A stretch of DNA of 64,000 bases from an uncultured Faecalicatena sp. (GTDB taxonomy: Bacteria > Bacillota > Clostridia > Lachnospirales > Lachnospiraceae). Positions 20,559 to 29,358 of this stretch are shown here, in pieces. Position numbers and translations under genes: made by a program. Where the stretch lies: contig CAOKHZ010000014.1 of assembly GCA_948468385.1 (NCBI GenBank), positions 1-64,000 of the forward strand, given 5' to 3'. Below the pieces are notes generated by a model. That model was given only the letters and a program-made list of their open reading frames with translations. It was not told the origin of the DNA and did not search any database. The stretch's first letter is position 1. Each line of letters opens with the position of its first letter.

Positions 20559-22247
20559 ATGGGAAAGGTAAACCAATACGGCACGTCGGAAGATATCGAA
20601 AACATAAAATTCCTAGGAACAGACGAAAACCAGACAGTGAACGTCCCATACAAAACCATAGAGGAACGAATGCTAGGATTTGCGACGGCTACTCACGATA
20701 AAAACGGCTTGATGTCCAAGGAAGACAAGGTAAAATTAGACGAACTGGGAGAAGGTTCTGTAACCGGTGTGAAGGGCAATGCCGAGACAAGATATCGAAC
20801 CGGCAACGTCAACCTCACGCCCGCAAACGTGGGCGCGGTGAGCAAAGCGGGGGACACGATGACCGGGCATTTGCATTTGGGGAACGACACGACGACCAAT
20901 TCTCCAAACATTTACTGGAATGACAAGAACCGTTCCATATGGGCTGGTACGGAAAATAGCAAAGGCGCTTTTTATCTCTGGGATGCTACAAATGGCAAAG
21001 GTATTATCATTTCAAATCCAGGAGGCGCGGACAACCGTTTTTTGGGAACCGCGAGCGGAAACCTGCCGCTGACTGGCGGAAAGGTAAACGGTACCATACA
21101 AGCCGGAGATAAAGCCTGGCTATTTACGGACGGTGAAGGCGGCACGTTGCAAATCCTGTCACATGACGGAAAGTATGGATACCATATGGATGGATGTCTG
21201 GACGATGGAATACGATTATACGTCTATCAAGTTGACCCATGGGTATACAAAGGTGAAATGATACTTGACATAAACGGCGGGCTACATGCGTCTGGCGGGT
21301 TCAAAGGGACTGCAGATACTGCGTTACGTTTAAAAGATACAAACGGCGCAAGCTATAATATCGGTGCTCAATATTCAGGAGAATTAGCCGCCGCTGATTG
21401 GATTTGCGCTTGGCAGGACTTGGGAAATAATGACATCCGAATCAGAGCTGTTAAACAAGGAAATCTCCGAGTTTATAATGCGACCAGGTGTGGTGATATG
21501 GCTCCGACATCTGGAGCATCAGGTTCGACCATCATGTCAAGGGATGGTAACGGGGATACAAGCGTTCGTTATTTGAATTGCGCATACTTGCACTCTTCTC
21601 AAGGCGTTGAGAATTACAACATTGCCTACGTAGTCTATAACAATGGTAACGACGGATATTATCGAAAATGCGACCTTAGCCATTTAGGCAGTTCTCTGTA
21701 CAATAATGGACAACTCATGAGTAGAAATGGCGGGATGTTTACCGGACCAGTATATTTTTGGAGTTCTTCAAACTGGACTAATGCTGATAGTAATTTATGG
21801 TACTTTAAATCAGATAGGGGAATCCAATTCCAACCAGGTAATGCAAGCGGTTCCGATTCCGTTTCTGTTATTGGCAATTTTATTTATACGAATGCTTGTT
21901 TTCAATATTCGGCCCGGAAATTTAAAGAAAACATTGTTCAAATTTCAGAAGAAAAGAGCGATAAGATACTGGATTTGGAACCCGTGGAATTTGATTATAA
22001 ATCTTCCGGGCAACATTCCGCCGGACTCATCGCGGATGACGTGGAACAATATTACCCGGACTTGATTTACTACGACAATGACGAAGTGACCGGACTTAAT
22101 TATGCGGGCTTAATTCCGTACATGCTAAAGAAGATACAAATGCAGCAAAAAGATTTTGACGCACTGAAAGCGGAAAATGCAAGTCTGGCCGAAAGTCTCG
22201 CCAAAATTCAAGAAAAATTAGACGACATTACAAGAAATACGAGGTGA
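20559..22247 (+). CDS. Tail fibre with S74 chaperone
   Basis: 562 residues, behind GGGAGG. The N-terminal MGKVNQYGTSEDIENIKFLG repeats the docking segment of the preceding fibre. A SVTGVKGNAETRYRTGNVNL module is shared with other fibres of this cassette. A beta-rich shaft and head follow, then an S74 chaperone from about residue 450 (SARKFKENIVQI ... GLIADDVEQYY ... GLIPYMLKKIQMQQKD) with a terminal coiled coil. The S74 domain is closely related to that of the fibre at 14314, while the heads differ, which points to module exchange. Confidence 0.87.
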   Translation: MGKVNQYGTSEDIENIKFLGTDENQTVNVPYKTIEERMLGFATATHDKNGLMSKEDKVKLDELGEGSVTGVKGNAETRYRTGNVNLTPANVGAVSKAGDTMTGHLHLGNDTTTNSPNIYWNDKNRSIWAGTENSKGAFYLWDATNGKGIIISNPGGADNRFLGTASGNLPLTGGKVNGTIQAGDKAWLFTDGEGGTLQILSHDGKYGYHMDGCLDDGIRLYVYQVDPWVYKGEMILDINGGLHASGGFKGTADTALRLKDTNGASYNIGAQYSGELAAADWICAWQDLGNNDIRIRAVKQGNLRVYNATRCGDMAPTSGASGSTIMSRDGNGDTSVRYLNCAYLHSSQGVENYNIAYVVYNNGNDGYYRKCDLSHLGSSLYNNGQLMSRNGGMFTGPVYFWSSSNWTNADSNLWYFKSDRGIQFQPGNASGSDSVSVIGNFIYTNACFQYSARKFKENIVQISEEKSDKILDLEPVEFDYKSSGQHSAGLIADDVEQYYPDLIYYDNDEVTGLNYAGLIPYMLKKIQMQQKDFDALKAENASLAESLAKIQEKLDDITRNTR

Positions 22248-22251
22248 TACT

Positions 22252-23510
22252 ATGGATTTAATAACAACGCAAAACATATCCATCGACTTCAATCAAAAGG
22301 GTTATAAGACCATAAACGCGAAACAATGCGATAAGGAAACAAGATATGTAGTAGTGCGCTGTACGGATCATGGGATATTCGTTCCTTTAGACAGTACGGT
22401 TTATGCAAACGCGCGCACCATGACGGCAGATGGCCGGGCGCTGCTCGACCCTGCCACGATTCAAGACGATGGAACCATTTTATTGGAACTGGATGACACG
22501 CTGCTCGCCGCGCCGGGAAGGGCGGCGACTCAAATTGACATCTATCAAAACGGCACCGAAAAGCGGCTTACCACGATGAGTTTTTTCATAAACGTCGAGC
22601 CATCTGTCTATGGTGATGACACAATCACGGCAAGCGATGAATTCAACGCCCTGACCGATCTCATCAAAAAGGCCACGAAAGATTACGAATATGTCATTAA
22701 CGAATCGAAGAAACACGCGGACAACGCGAAAGCATCCGAGGATAACGCGGCTAATTCTGCGGCAAATGCGGCTAGTTCCGCAACAGATGCGTCTGGTTCT
22801 GCAGCAGAGGCGGCAACTTCCGCCATGGATGCCCAACAATCCACTACTGCTGCCGCCCAAGAGGCAACCGCATCTGGAAATTCCGCAAAAGCCGCAAAAG
22901 TCTCCGAAGACAATGCGAAAGCGGCAGAAACCAACGCGTCAAATAGTGAAAACAATGCCGCAAATTCAGCGGAAACCGCAACCAATAAGGCAAGTGAATC
23001 ATCCACCCACGCAGACATGAGTAAAAGTTATGCGGTTGGCACGAACAACGAAGTGCGGGAAGGGGACGCGACTGACAACGCCAAGAAATATTATGAGCAA
23101 GCCAAGGATATCGCGGAATCCTTCGCCGGAACGTTGCGCCCGAAAGGGACAATTACGTTTGAGAATTTGCCGTCTGCCACGAACGCAAAAGAAGGCGACA
23201 TGTACAACATTTCAAACCAGTTTACTACTACTGCTTCTTTTAAGGAAGGTGCGGGCAACGTCATTCCCGCCGGATCAAACGTCTACCGCACCGACGACGG
23301 CTTTTGGGACGTACTGGCGGGAAGCCCAGTATCTGGCATCAAGGGTGACGCGGAAGCCTCCTATCGAAGGGGAAACGTAAACATTACCGCAGGAGACCTC
23401 GGACTGGGAAACGTGGACAACACGGCGGATTCGGCCAAGCCAGTGTCGGCGGCGCAGCAAGAGGCGTTGGACGGGAAAGTCAGCAAAGCCGGGGATAAGA
23501 TGACCGGAGA
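22252..23510 (+). repeat. Direct duplication of the BppU 5' half (second copy of 16788-18023)
   Basis: Long blocks are base-identical between the two genes, for example around 16940-17120 and 22400-22580 and again around 17560-17650 and 23040-23130. Scattered substitutions and small insertions occur elsewhere. Similarity stops after the GDKMTG codons. This is a recent within-phage duplication followed by replacement of the 3' ends. Confidence 0.85.
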
Positions 23511-24867
23511 TTTGGAAGTGGATGGTACTGTCACGGCAACCAAATTTGCTGGAAACGCGACCAGCGCAACCAAAATCGCCACGAAGCGCAACATCAACGG
23601 AATTGAATTTGACGGAACCGCAAATGCGATTAATTATGCAGTATGCTCCACGGAAGCAGACATGCCGGAAAAAACAGTTGAGTGTTCGGGATTTTCATTG
23701 ATTACCGGGGCGGAAATCACGGTCAAATTCATGGTGACGAACAAGGCGGCAAATCCAACGCTGAACGTGAACGGTACTGGGGCCAAGCCGATTTATTATC
23801 GCGGTGTCCCTATAGCTGCTGGAACATTGGCCAAAAACAGAACCTATTCGTTTAAATACAACGGCGAACAGTACGAGGAAATTGGAGATATTGCCAGAAC
23901 GAATTCAGCTCAATACTCGGGATACGTGACTAAAGGCGAGGGAAACCCAAATAAAGTATGGGGAACAGATGCAGATGGAAATCCCGGATGGCAAGAAGGG
24001 GCCGAAAGTTCTGACATTGTAAAACTGACAAAAGAGGAATACGATACACTTCCAGACACAAAATTGACGGATGGGAAAATTTATTTCATTTCCGGTGAAT
24101 CTGGAGGCACTTCAACGATAATCACTGCCGGGAATGTTATTTACGATAATTCAGAGAGCGGATTGTCGGCAACGGACGTTCAAAATGCAATAGACGAACT
24201 TTTGATGAAAATAGGTAATCTCGATGATAACAAAATTGATTCGGACAACGGTTCCGCCTCGGGTTGGCTGACACTCCAAAACCCGGACGCAAACTTGTCA
24301 GGAAACGTAAGATGGATATCAAACCAGTTTAACATTTTTGCCGGGAGCGGACTTGATGATGAAGGGAGATGGCATTTATGGGATGATGAAAACAGCATGG
24401 ACATCATATATTATCAACCAAATACTCGCAAAGGTGCTGTCAGGGGCGGAAACAGTGTAGAAATTCGAACCGATGGAGAAGGCGGAAACGTAAGCTTGAC
24501 CGGGCCAAATGCAAAACAGCACTGGGAGATGGATAATTGGAATGATAACCAGTGTAGAATATATTGTCACGATAATGAGACAAACGAAAACTATTTCCCT
24601 TTTACATTGAATAAAGACTATATTATTGGAATAACATACGGAAATGTTCCGTTTTATAGATTGACTAAGGATAACATGGACGCTCCTCCAGCTCCAAATT
24701 GGAATGGTGGTTTTTCCATTGGGATGGGGATTATGGAAGACAGTTCTATGCCGATTATATCTTTTTCAGTTATGGGATACCATTTGCAGTTTTCATTTTC
24801 GGAAGTAAATGTCGTGAAAAGAATGAAGCATCAAAGTAATCCGTGGAGTAAATGGACCAACGTATAA
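22252..24867 (+). CDS. Baseplate upper protein (BppU_N), copy 2
   Basis: 871 residues. Residues 1 to about 415 are a close copy of the BppU protein at 16788: the same BppU_N domain, Ala-rich coiled coil, [17 protein letters not shown] module and [17 protein letters not shown] module. The coiled coil here has three added Ala/Ser repeats. From about residue 420 the protein is unrelated, with a TVTATKFAGNATSATK connector, a carbohydrate-binding-like beta region and a long unique head. Its role is presumably to hold a second receptor-binding head on the baseplate. It starts four bases after the previous stop, so it is co-transcribed. Confidence 0.87.
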   Translation: MDLITTQNISIDFNQKGYKTINAKQCDKETRYVVVRCTDHGIFVPLDSTVYANARTMTADGRALLDPATIQDDGTILLELDDTLLAAPGRAATQIDIYQNGTEKRLTTMSFFINVEPSVYGDDTITASDEFNALTDLIKKATKDYEYVINESKKHADNAKASEDNAANSAANAASSATDASGSAAEAATSAMDAQQSTTAAAQEATASGNSAKAAKVSEDNAKAAETNASNSENNAANSAETATNKASESSTHADMSKSYAVGTNNEVREGDATDNAKKYYEQAKDIAESFAGTLRPKGTITFENLPSATNAKEGDMYNISNQFTTTASFKEGAGNVIPAGSNVYRTDDGFWDVLAGSPVSGIKGDAEASYRRGNVNITAGDLGLGNVDNTADSAKPVSAAQQEALDGKVSKAGDKMTGDLEVDGTVTATKFAGNATSATKIATKRNINGIEFDGTANAINYAVCSTEADMPEKTVECSGFSLITGAEITVKFMVTNKAANPTLNVNGTGAKPIYYRGVPIAAGTLAKNRTYSFKYNGEQYEEIGDIARTNSAQYSGYVTKGEGNPNKVWGTDADGNPGWQEGAESSDIVKLTKEEYDTLPDTKLTDGKIYFISGESGGTSTIITAGNVIYDNSESGLSATDVQNAIDELLMKIGNLDDNKIDSDNGSASGWLTLQNPDANLSGNVRWISNQFNIFAGSGLDDEGRWHLWDDENSMDIIYYQPNTRKGAVRGGNSVEIRTDGEGGNVSLTGPNAKQHWEMDNWNDNQCRIYCHDNETNENYFPFTLNKDYIIGITYGNVPFYRLTKDNMDAPPAPNWNGGFSIGMGIMEDSSMPIISFSVMGYHLQFSFSEVNVVKRMKHQSNPWSKWTNV

Positions 24868-24895
24868 CAAAAACCAAAAAAGGAGAGTGATCAAA

Positions 24896-26233
24896 ATGGG
24901 AGAAATTATTCGAAATGGTGAAAGTTATTCCGGTTCCGGTGGTTCTGGAGGTGTTACTGGTGTAAAAGGTGATAAAGAGACAGCATATCGAACTGGTGAG
25001 GTAAACTTGACACCGCAAAATATCGGAGCCGTGTCGAAAGACAATGTTGCGGCAGGTGTCCCTATCGTGGAAGAATATATATTTGAACCATATATTACAG
25101 ATTTCATACATATAGCAGAGATTCTTGCAGATGTAAATGAAAGCAGAATTTTAGGATTCAATGCACCAATCGTGTTTGAAGTTGCAGTTTCTGGGTTTCA
25201 AGAATCACATACTTTGTACATACAGTTCGACCGTGAATCTCCTAGTTCTATTTTAGAAACAAATTTCAATTACAGCGGACCAAAAACTAATATATTCCAT
25301 ATCAGAAAACGGAACAACACTAGCGATAAATGGGATTTGTACGTGGATTTGAGGGGGGCACCGTTATATGGACATGGGAGTGTTTCCATTTCAAGATTTT
25401 CAAACCCAAACAAGGAGCATTCAAACGGGAGCATCGTTATAAATAGGATATATTGTTCTCCAATCGGGGATGACATGTTACCTGCTGGAACCGATTATGA
25501 TTTCGAGAGGATTGAGGATAATTATGTAAAAAAAGACGAAGAAAATTTCGTAAATGGGAATATTACATTTCATCCGCCCGATTATGAAGCTGGTGGTTAT
25601 AACACCCCAGTTTTAGAATGGGAGGATTCTAAAAGAGATATTTGGGCTGGAATTAAAAACAATAATGGGTATTTCTATTTATGGGATAGCACGAACAATA
25701 AAAGTATCATCATTTCCGATGCAACTGGAAATAATCGTTTTAACGGATGTTCAATTGGTGTTATTGATAACGGGGATAACAAGAATACCGTTACAATGTC
25801 CTATTCTTCCAATGCACTTTCTTATTCCGCATATCAACACCTGGCCGCATGGAACGGACGGCAATTACGCGCGGTAGATAAAACCCAATATGTAACCACA
25901 CAGTCATCTTCCAAAAGATATAAAGAAAATATCAGGCCAATTACGAAAGAACGTGCACGAAGAATTTTGGATGTTGAGATTGAAACTTTCGATTATAAAA
26001 ATGGTGTGGTTGATGACAGAGAGCAATACGACCGAACTGGTGCTATCGCTGAAGACGTAGCAGAAATATATCCGGAGGCGGTAATCTTTCGAGATATCGA
26101 AGGACTTGGAACCGTTCCTGATGCAATTGATTATTCCAGACTTATCCCTTCCATGATTAAAATGGCTCAACTTCAGCAAGAAGAAATCAACGCTCTTAAA
26201 AAACGAGTAATGGATCTGGAGAGCGAATCGTGA
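24896..26233 (+). CDS. Tail fibre with S74 chaperone, last of the cassette
   Basis: 445 residues. ATG 24896 is preferred because AAAGGAGAG lies about ten bases upstream; a GTG at 24887 is too close. After a Gly/Ser linker, GVKGDKETAYRTGEVNLTPQ repeats a module found in the other fibres. A unique head (residues about 55-330) is followed by an S74 chaperone from about residue 337 (SSSKRYKENIRPI ... DRTGAIAEDVAEIYPE ... MIKMAQLQQEEI). The DNA between 24900 and 25800 is more AT-rich than the other fibres, which fits recent acquisition of this head. Confidence 0.85.
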   Translation: MGEIIRNGESYSGSGGSGGVTGVKGDKETAYRTGEVNLTPQNIGAVSKDNVAAGVPIVEEYIFEPYITDFIHIAEILADVNESRILGFNAPIVFEVAVSGFQESHTLYIQFDRESPSSILETNFNYSGPKTNIFHIRKRNNTSDKWDLYVDLRGAPLYGHGSVSISRFSNPNKEHSNGSIVINRIYCSPIGDDMLPAGTDYDFERIEDNYVKKDEENFVNGNITFHPPDYEAGGYNTPVLEWEDSKRDIWAGIKNNNGYFYLWDSTNNKSIIISDATGNNRFNGCSIGVIDNGDNKNTVTMSYSSNALSYSAYQHLAAWNGRQLRAVDKTQYVTTQSSSKRYKENIRPITKERARRILDVEIETFDYKNGVVDDREQYDRTGAIAEDVAEIYPEAVIFRDIEGLGTVPDAIDYSRLIPSMIKMAQLQQEEINALKKRVMDLESES

Positions 26234-26286
26234 TAAAGTTCCACTTTTACACACAAAATCATGACATCAGAAAGGGGGTGATTGCA

Positions 26287-26760
26287 TTGAACAAGTACAT
26301 TTCAGAAAAGGAATTCCATTTCCAGATGAAGGAAATTCAAAAAAGAAACTTGTCGCTAGAACGCAAAAGAAAGCTAGACGAAGAAAGACGAAAGGGACGA
26401 ACCGAACCGAAAATGCCGTCCGCGAGTAAGATGGTTCTTTTCGGGGTGATTGCCCTATGCGTGCAGATTGTAATTTTCTGCGAATACGCGATGCTCACGC
26501 TCGGCGACGCAAGCTCGATGTACGTGCTGATTGGCATACCCGCCGCCCTCGCGCCGGTCATCTGGGGATATTATAGCAAGAGCAAAGCCGAAAACATGGC
26601 CGGTGGCATCGTGTACGAGTCCGCCATGGCCGAGATACGGTCCAAGGACAAGGATGAACCGGCTGACAGCATCGTGTACGAGTCAACCACGGCCGAAACG
26701 CGTCCCAAAAACGAGGACAGGCATGAAGCTAACAATTCGTCCGGCGATGCCGCCGGGTAA
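26287..26760 (+). CDS. Two-segment membrane protein of the lysis region
   Basis: 157 residues from TTG 26287, which has GGGGGTG upstream; the frame also extends to a GTG at 26230 without a ribosome site. A basic N-terminal helix (NKYISEKEFHFQMKEIQKRN) precedes two membrane segments, MVLFGVIALCVQIVIFC and MYVLIGIPAALAPVIWGYY. A hydrophilic tail with an internal duplication follows (IVYESAMAEIRSKDKDEPADS then IVYESTTAETR). It lies just before the holin-like gene, so a lysis or membrane-anchor role is plausible. I do not recognise the family. Confidence 0.65.
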   Translation: MNKYISEKEFHFQMKEIQKRNLSLERKRKLDEERRKGRTEPKMPSASKMVLFGVIALCVQIVIFCEYAMLTLGDASSMYVLIGIPAALAPVIWGYYSKSKAENMAGGIVYESAMAEIRSKDKDEPADSIVYESTTAETRPKNEDRHEANNSSGDAAG

Positions 26761-26818
26761 CACAAAAAGGAACAATTCAACCAGCGATGCCGCCGGATAA
26801 TACAGAATGGAGGTACAT

Positions 26819-27199
26819 ATGAACATTTTAAATGGAATTCAGAAATTTTTGGAACTTATAAACGACAACTGGACGACAATCATGGTCATCCTCGGCCTCG
26901 CGGCCGCGATAGCCAAAAAGGTAAAGGATTATCTCGCAAAGTCCGATGACGAAAAGATCGCCATCGCGAAGATGCAGATTCGCGAAACGATACTCAGGCT
27001 CGTGACGGAGGCCGAAATGGATTATGAGGAATGGAACGTCGCCGGCAGCATCAAGCGCGCCCAGGTCATCAACCAGATTTGTGAAACGTATCCAATCTTG
27101 TCCAAAATCATCGACCAGCCGGAATTGGTTGAATGGATTGACGAACAGATTGACGAAGCGTTGAACACGCTCAGGTACATTATCAAGGAAAACCAGTAA
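26819..27199 (+). CDS. Holin, LLH-type
   Basis: 126 residues, starting at ATG 26819 after GGAGG. One N-terminal membrane segment (WTTIMVILGLAAAIAKKV, about residues 18-35) is followed by a long charged helical region. This is the layout of the phage holin LLH family, in which the membrane segment forms pores that release the endolysin. It lies one gene before the endolysin and is followed by an intrinsic terminator at 27220, so lysis-gene expression may be separately tuned. Confidence 0.75.
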   Translation: MNILNGIQKFLELINDNWTTIMVILGLAAAIAKKVKDYLAKSDDEKIAIAKMQIRETILRLVTEAEMDYEEWNVAGSIKRAQVINQICETYPILSKIIDQPELVEWIDEQIDEALNTLRYIIKENQ

Positions 27200-27219
27200 C
27201 CAAATAACTACATTAACGT

Positions 27220-27249
27220 GGGTGCGCCAAACTGACGCACCCTTTTATT
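27220..27249 (+). terminator. Intrinsic terminator after the holin-like gene
   Basis: GGGTGCG (27220-27226) pairs with CGCACCC (27236-27242) and is followed directly by TTTTATT. This would stop or reduce transcription between the holin-like gene and the endolysin. Confidence 0.8.
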
Positions 27250-27263
27250 CCCGCGAGCAACGA

Positions 27264-27376
27264 GCCAAAGTCATGCCCCAGGGCACCCTCTCTTGCCGCA
27301 AGCGGCAATTTACCTTGTGCTTGCATGACCTTGGCGACTGCCGCGAGGGTGCAATGCCCCGCAGCTTGCTACGGGG
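27264..27376 (+). promoter_or_regulatory. Structured leader before the endolysin with two crossing helices
   Basis: Helix A: GCCAAAGTCATG (27264-27275) with CATGACCTTGGC (27324-27335), one mismatch. Helix B: GCACCCTC (27283-27290) with GAGGGTGC (27345-27352). A and B interleave, so they either form a pseudoknot or exclude each other. A TTGCCG/CGGCAA hairpin (27293-27308) lies inside, and CCCCG-AGC/GCT-CGGGG (27357-27376) lies about 20 bases before the AAAGGAG ribosome site. It sits between the holin terminator and the endolysin start, where control of lysis timing would make sense. The structure is seen; the function is inferred. Confidence 0.55.
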
Positions 27377-27409
27377 TATTTCACTGATGCGATGAAAGGA
27401 GAATTACAT

Positions 27410-28573
27410 ATGGCAAATTATAATAACTACTACAACAGCACGTCAACACATTACATTTCAAATTCCGGCTCCGACGAGAACGGAAAATATCATGGAGGAG
27501 CCGCGGGGGATCAGACCGGCGGGGAATGGGTTCTGCGGCCATGGTATTCCAGGCCGTGGAGCTGCGTGCTTCGATATGAAAAGGATGCCCGTGTGGGGCA
27601 AAAGCTCGCCGAACTGGGATGCGCCGCCGCGTTAAACGACAAGATTGGATACGACCAGTACCAGCGCGACACTTACTGGAACCAATTGAAAGCCGCGGGG
27701 TATGACCCGTCAAAAATCACAGTCGCCTGCGAGTCCGACTGTTCTGCCGGCATCATCGCGAATACGAAAGCCGTGGGGAACCTGCTTGGAATTCCGGCAT
27801 TGGCAAATGTGAACGCGACATATACCGGCAACATGCGCTCCGGGTTCAAAGCGGCGGGATTTACCGTCCTCACGGACGCAAAATACACCAATGGGTGTTC
27901 CTACCTCCTGCCGGGGGACATTCTGCTATACGATGCCGCCCATACGGCGACGAACATCACCGTCGGTTGCAATGTCCGGGATCAAGGCGGCACGATTACC
28001 GCGCCGTCGCAACAAACTCCTATAACTCCAAGCGGACTTGGGAAAGACGAGAAATGGAAGGGAGTCGTTACGGTCAACGGGCTTAACGTGAGAACCTGGG
28101 CCGGGACGGAACACGGTACTTGTTCGTTCAGCCCCTTAAATACCGGCAACAAGATCAGCGTGTGCGACTCCCTGAAGGCCTCGGACGGCTCGGCGTGGTA
28201 CTATATCAAGTACAACGGAAAGTACGGGTTCGTCCACTCGAAATATGTCGCGCCAGACTCCTCTCCCACTCCATCCCCTGCCCCGTCAAAAGCAAAGCCG
28301 ACCAATGGCGCGCCCACGAAAAGAACTGCGTACGAGTCAGCAAAAAGCTTTTCCGGACAGCTTGCCGGGGCATATCGAACTACCGCGGACCTCAATATCA
28401 GGGCCGGAGCCGGAACGGACAAGCCATCCATGGTTGTCATACCAAAAGGCACGGTCGTGCAAAATTACGGGTACTACACGAACGTGGGCAGCACCAAATG
28501 GCTGTACGTACAGTTTACTTACGGCAACGTGACGTACACGGGATTCGGATGCGGGACATATTTGAGAAAATGA
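27410..28573 (+). CDS. Endolysin: NlpC/P60-like cysteine peptidase with two SH3b domains
   Basis: 387 residues from ATG 27410 after AAAGGAG. The catalytic domain (residues about 15-190) carries a Cys in the motif ESDCSAGI (C111) and a His in DAAHTATN (H178), the spacing expected of NlpC/P60-type peptidoglycan amidases. It matches a clostridial phage lysin type with landmarks ISNSGSDENGKYHGGAAGDQ and the RPWSCVLR segment. Two bacterial SH3 cell-wall-binding domains follow at about 222-283 (GLNVRTWAGTEHGTCS) and 325-387 (DLNIRAGAGTDKPSMV), joined by a Pro/Ser/Thr linker. There is no signal peptide, so release depends on a holin. Confidence 0.88.
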   Translation: MANYNNYYNSTSTHYISNSGSDENGKYHGGAAGDQTGGEWVLRPWYSRPWSCVLRYEKDARVGQKLAELGCAAALNDKIGYDQYQRDTYWNQLKAAGYDPSKITVACESDCSAGIIANTKAVGNLLGIPALANVNATYTGNMRSGFKAAGFTVLTDAKYTNGCSYLLPGDILLYDAAHTATNITVGCNVRDQGGTITAPSQQTPITPSGLGKDEKWKGVVTVNGLNVRTWAGTEHGTCSFSPLNTGNKISVCDSLKASDGSAWYYIKYNGKYGFVHSKYVAPDSSPTPSPAPSKAKPTNGAPTKRTAYESAKSFSGQLAGAYRTTADLNIRAGAGTDKPSMVVIPKGTVVQNYGYYTNVGSTKWLYVQFTYGNVTYTGFGCGTYLRK

Positions 28574-28590
28574 CTTACGGAGGTGGTGAC

Positions 28591-29103
28591 ATGCCAGAAT
28601 GGAATGACATATTACACATGGTGGCGGCCGCCGCTGACTGGTTCCAACGGTACTGGGCGGCGGCAATCGCCGCCCTCGCGCTATTCGGCATCGGAATTGA
28701 CAAGACGCCATGGATAAAAATCAACCCGGTCAAATCATTTTTCAATAAACTGGGAAACTATATCGGTAACTACCTGAACAGAGTGTTTAACGAAAACGAG
28801 AGCGTGAAACGTTTGGAGTCAAAAATTGACGAGCAAGCCATAAAAATTGAGCAGGTGGAAACGGAAATGCGCAAAAATGACAGAGAAACCGCCAAGGACA
28901 AAGTGTCCAGGCTGCGGTGGGAAATCCTCGCTTTTGCGAACGCCCAGGATTTCATGGATTATGACATGGAAATGTACGGGCACATCATGGATGTCTACGA
29001 GGATTACGAGTCCACCCTCGAGGAACGCGGGATGCCGAACGGGCGCGTTGATGCCGCCTATGCGAAAATATGCAGGCGGCGGGAAGAAAAATTCGGATAT
29101 TAA
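28591..29103 (+). CDS. Membrane-anchored coiled-coil protein, second holin-like candidate
   Basis: 170 residues, behind GGAGGTGGTG. There is one N-terminal membrane segment (WAAAIAALALFGIGI, residues about 23-37), then an amphipathic stretch, a coiled coil (NESVKRLESKIDEQAIKIEQVE, residues about 70-100) and a conserved-looking C-terminal helical domain ending RRREEKFGY. It follows the endolysin and precedes the final terminator. The layout resembles small phage holin-associated or hemolysin-XhlA-like proteins, but similarity is topological only. Confidence 0.6.
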   Translation: MPEWNDILHMVAAAADWFQRYWAAAIAALALFGIGIDKTPWIKINPVKSFFNKLGNYIGNYLNRVFNENESVKRLESKIDEQAIKIEQVETEMRKNDRETAKDKVSRLRWEILAFANAQDFMDYDMEMYGHIMDVYEDYESTLEERGMPNGRVDAAYAKICRRREEKFGY

Positions 29104-29112
29104 TACTAACTA

Positions 29113-29149
29113 AGCGGGTCAAACCTCAGGGCTTGACCCGCTTTTTTTG
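29113..29149 (+). terminator. Strong intrinsic terminator closing the prophage late operon
   Basis: AGCGGGTCAA (29113-29122) pairs perfectly with TTGACCCGCT (29133-29142) and is followed by a run of seven T (29142-29148). It marks the end of the phage late transcript. Confidence 0.92.
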
Positions 29150-29165
29150 CGTTCGCAACTGTTTG

Positions 29166-29214
29166 GGTAACCGCCTCATGAACAGTGACTGGCTCGGGGC
29201 TGAACAATAACCAT
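29166..29214. repeat. Degenerate copy of the GTTACTATTCA palindromic repeat
   Basis: GGTAACC at the left and AATAACC at the right are inverted ends around two GAACAG/GAACA half-sites. It resembles the ends of the element at 36671-36866 with several changes. The remaining bases between the prophage terminator and the beta-mannosidase promoter show nothing else. Confidence 0.4.
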
Positions 29215-29250
29215 TTGATACAATATCTAACAAACAACACAAAAATATAA

Positions 29251-29279
29251 TAGCAAGATTCTATTCTCTTTAGTATAAT
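29251..29279 (+). promoter_or_regulatory. Possible promoter of the beta-mannosidase gene
   Basis: TATAAT (29274-29279) is a perfect -10 box. The hexamer 17 bases upstream (TAGCAA, 29251-29256) is a poor -35 box, so activation may be needed. Confidence 0.4.
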
Positions 29280-29358
29280 GCAAGAGTGCATTTTGTTCTT
29301 CATTTCATGGGCATGTCTGCATCGGCACGTCCATTTTCACAAGTGAAAGGAGATTGCC

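Larger units (their letters stand above)
1..29150 (+). mobile_element. Prophage late region (tail, adhesin and lysis modules)
   Basis: Consecutive + strand genes follow the standard siphovirus late order: tape measure, distal tail protein, tail-associated lysin, baseplate and fibre adhesins, holin-like proteins, endolysin. A strong terminator at 29113-29149 closes the block, and the next gene is a host beta-mannosidase. Head genes, integrase and lysogeny genes must lie left of the window. No attachment site or tRNA is recognisable at the right edge, so the exact boundary between 29150 and 29360 is inferred. Intact Dit, fibre and endolysin genes suggest a fairly recent element, but the broken tape-measure gene leaves viability open. 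Confidence 0.9.

Noticed and set aside
14314-26233. Diversity-generating retroelement acting on the fibres
   Set aside because: No reverse transcriptase, no template repeat and no C-type lectin-like variable end were seen.
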